From Salinicola salarius (lineage in GTDB: Bacteria; Pseudomonadota; Gammaproteobacteria; Pseudomonadales; Halomonadaceae): 64,000 nt of DNA. The notes under the pieces are model-generated. The model was given only the letters and a program-made list of their open reading frames with translations. It was not told the DNA's origin and did no database searches. The stretch covers positions 1 to 64,000 of the forward strand of contig NZ_PZJT01000008.1 of the NCBI RefSeq assembly GCF_003206135.1, written 5' to 3'. A program made the position numbers and the translations under genes. Positions 62,295 through 64,000 of this stretch are shown piece by piece. Numbering within the stretch: position 1 is the stretch's first letter; each line of letters starts with the position of its first letter.

Positions 62295-62681
62295 TTAGCC
62301 ATTCGAGTTGCTAGGGGCGCGCTGTAAAAGCATCCGCGCGTAGACCCAGTCGTCGGGGCTGGTGCGTGCGGGTAGGCCAAAACCCTTGACCCAATCGGGA
62401 TAGCGTAACTCCACGCTTCTCACGAATTGCCGGTGAGATCTTGGAATGGCCTTGCCGTCGATCAGATCGTCACGGATGAGCCGGAGCTCGGCGATCGTTT
62501 CTTTATCCGGTGCATCGGCCTCGCTTGCCGTGGGGAGCACCTTTTCTTCTGCCTGGTTTTCCTCGCTGGCTTTCCGACGCCGGCGCCATTCTTCTGACGC
62601 TACCACTAGCAGAGCGGAGAGTTCTTTATCTGTCAGCTCGCTAACAAGCGCTTCATGGTTATGTTGGTAGGAGTGGGTCAT
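62295..62681 (-). CDS. hypothetical protein
   Basis: A 128-residue soluble protein I do not recognise. Seen: an N-terminal helix (LVSELTDKELSALLVVASEE), a basic/acidic linker, then LRLIRDDLIDGKAIPRSHRQ and a C terminus with PDWVKGFGLPARTSPDDWVY. The start is uncertain: no good ribosome site precedes ATG 62681, and the frame is open to 62765. It lies in the island between the S24-like pseudogene and the deaminase locus. Confidence 0.5.
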   Translation of the reverse strand: MTHSYQHNHEALVSELTDKELSALLVVASEEWRRRRKASEENQAEEKVLPTASEADAPDKETIAELRLIRDDLIDGKAIPRSHRQFVRSVELRYPDWVKGFGLPARTSPDDWVYARMLLQRAPSNSNG

Positions 62682-62798
62682 CGTTGAGACGCGAGGTGCA
62701 AATACAGTGGCAGTTCCAAGTCGAATGGCTGCCGCTACTGAGTGCTTAGGGGACTGAGGAGGCAACGCTGCGGGCTTACGTGATCCCGCAGCGTAGCG

Positions 62799-63014
62799 TC
62801 AGAATAATTTTGCGCGGTTTGCAATCAGGTCCAGAAGTGTACGTTCATGACTATCTTGCACATAATTTCTTTTCGATAAAAAATTTTTAATTTCAATGAC
62901 TTGCGAGTCAGCCTGCGCCCATTCTTCGGGTTTGACGGAATGAGGCTCCTCGGCAATTGATGAAAAGGGAAGAGCGCTCGGGTTGAAGAGATCCAACTGA
63001 TGCTCTTGAGTCAT
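62799..63014 (-). CDS. small protein downstream of the deaminase gene
   Basis: A 71-residue acidic protein, MTQEHQLDLFNPSALPFSSI onward, with a helical C-terminal half (SQVIEIKNFLSKRNYVQDSH). AGGAGA stands 8 bases before ATG 63014. It is 68 bases after the deaminase stop on the same strand and could be a partner protein. No known family. Confidence 0.5.
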   Translation of the reverse strand: MTQEHQLDLFNPSALPFSSIAEEPHSVKPEEWAQADSQVIEIKNFLSKRNYVQDSHERTLLDLIANRAKLF

Positions 63015-63081
63015 GAACTTTTCTCCTGGTTCTCCCAATGCGGCCATGGGAGGCCGCCTAGACCGCTGATGTTGAGCAGTT

Positions 63082-64000
63082 CTACTGATCAAGCGATTGT
63101 AGCCGCTTGACGACGATACCCTCAAGCGTCGCCACCGCCTCAATAGTAGGTGCTGTGACTGGAAATGCAGGAGATAGCTGCATTTTTCCTTCTTTATTTT
63201 TTCTCCCATTGACGCCTGTTGAGAAGAAGCTCAGATAGCGAGAGGGTGCTACACCGTCGAAGGGTATGATTCTGACTTTTTTGCCATCGCTCTCTTGTTC
63301 CGTCAAGGCATCGTCGTGAAGCTTAGTAGCTAGGCTTTTACGATAAGGTTCCAAAAAGTAAACTTCAGACACGCCTGCCGCAACGATATGTCTCGCACAG
63401 GAATGGCAAGGATATGTTGTAACAAAAAGCTTCCCACCTTTGATTTGGTCGCCTTTAGTCGAGCCCGCGCTGAGCAAAGCGTGCATTTCAGCATGCACTG
63501 CTCGAGAAAACTCTATTAAAGTTTTGAGCTGTGAATCTTTTCTGATGACAGCAAATGCCTCCGTTTTTTTCTCTTCGGCAATTATCCTCTTTTCAATGAG
63601 CTTATCTACAACTGCGTCTGCTATCTTGTTTTTCTCACTATCATTAAAGCAGTGGCCGCCGTCTTTGTTCCAACACCTGTGGTCATTGTCAGTGGTAGTG
63701 CCAATATCAATCGACTCGTAGAGCCCACCAAATGGTCGCGGAACGTCGTTCCAACCAGTTGCTAAAATTTCACCCGATTGATTTGTAATTGAAGCACCCA
63801 CTTGGCGTGAAAGACAAGCTGAATTTCGAGCAGCTGAGAAAGCAGTATACATTGCCCGTTCAGCGATAGTAGGAGTTATAATTTTCGTGCCAAGCATAAG
63901 GTCTAAAAATCTTCTGGCTCTGTCCTTCCTTTGACTATCAGTGCCAGAGTCAATACGCATAAAGAAATCTGCTTGAGGGAAAGTGTCACCCACCTGTTGA
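63082..64000 (-). CDS. anti-phage-type dCTP/dCMP deaminase, partial at the window edge
   Basis: The C-terminal 306 or so codons of a larger protein; the frame is open to the last base, and GTG 63993 is probably internal. Seen: ITPTIAERAMYTAFSAARNS, ACLSRQVGASI, a Cys/His insert (CWNKDGGHCFND), and the deaminase zinc site in AVHAEMHALLSAG and YPCHSCARHIVAAGV. Defence deaminases of this family have an N-terminal P-loop domain, expected just outside the window, and starve phage of dCTP. The DNA is AT-richer than the rest of the window, as in a transferred island. Confidence 0.8.
   Translation of the reverse strand, partial: QQVGDTFPQADFFMRIDSGTDSQRKDRARRFLDLMLGTKIITPTIAERAMYTAFSAARNSACLSRQVGASITNQSGEILATGWNDVPRPFGGLYESIDIGTTTDNDHRCWNKDGGHCFNDSEKNKIADAVVDKLIEKRIIAEEKKTEAFAVIRKDSQLKTLIEFSRAVHAEMHALLSAGSTKGDQIKGGKLFVTTYPCHSCARHIVAAGVSEVYFLEPYRKSLATKLHDDALTEQESDGKKVRIIPFDGVAPSRYLSFFSTGVNGRKNKEGKMQLSPAFPVTAPTIEAVATLEGIVVKRLQSLDQ

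Overview
This is a GC-rich gammaproteobacterial chromosome segment. The gene set (split his operon, MutY-YggX pair, ergothioneine genes, several metal and oxidant defence cassettes) fits a moderate halophile of the Halomonadaceae (Halomonas/Salinicola type). That assignment is an inference from gene content and style, not from a marker gene.

Layout. 0-10.4 kb: VIT-type Fe/Mn transporter, hisC, an Old Yellow Enzyme, an NlpE-like lipoprotein, radA, the selD-selU selenium pair, a glutamine amidotransferase-fold protein without its nucleophile, an alkyltransferase-like DNA repair protein, a DUF416 protein and an RsiV-like lipoprotein. 10.5-13.5 kb: hisB-hisH-hisA-hisF on the minus strand, with a MITE-like element between hisH and hisA. 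13.8-18.1 kb: asmA, mutY-yggX and a tRNA-Phe/Gln/Thr operon. 18.5-26.8 kb: an eight-gene operon encoding a complete Complex I-like membrane arm (A, H, J, K, L, M, N subunits) plus one fused, nearly cysteine-free NuoB/NuoD-like protein. It has no NADH module and no Fe-S ligands. egtB and egtD (ergothioneine) follow at once. 29.7-31.7 kb: a sulfur (persulfide dioxygenase-like plus two YeeE/YedE) operon behind a perfect palindrome. 32-36.4 kb: a Cys-rich copper-binding protein, an alcohol/formaldehyde dehydrogenase, a dihydrolipoyl dehydrogenase-like flavoprotein, and a fluoride riboswitch with crcB-DUF190. 36.5-43.3 kb: two convergent arsenic cassettes with two unrelated arsenate reductases. One carries ArsH and ArsB, the other the GAPDH/ArsJ organoarsenical route. 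43.7-50 kb: DUF2243 and CtaG-like membrane proteins, phosphoketolase-acetate kinase and Mn catalase. 50.3-58.1 kb: an orphan membrane protein, an NHEJ operon (ligD and two different ku genes) and a chemoreceptor. 58.4-61.4 kb: small zinc-ribbon proteins, an AI-2E family transporter and tRNA-Thr(CGT). 61.4-64 kb: a decayed island at that tRNA (integrase stub joined to a umuD stub, frameshifted S24-like gene) and, at the edge, an AT-richer anti-phage-type dCTP/dCMP deaminase with a small partner ORF.

Two things stand out. First, the redox-less Complex I-like operon keeps the proton-channel residues of most pump subunits but has lost the Fe-S chemistry; I know of no named complex with this composition. 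Second, three intergenic regions (29.36-29.51, 43.52-43.66 and 59.80-59.92 kb) look like CsrB/RsmX-Y-Z type small RNAs: dense GGA motifs, several in hairpin loops, each ending in an intrinsic terminator. The first two share an upstream GTTACA-N5-(T/A)AACA motif at the same 68-bp offset from the predicted -10 box. The window also carries many unrelated short tandem duplications (14-20 bp units), some inside genes.
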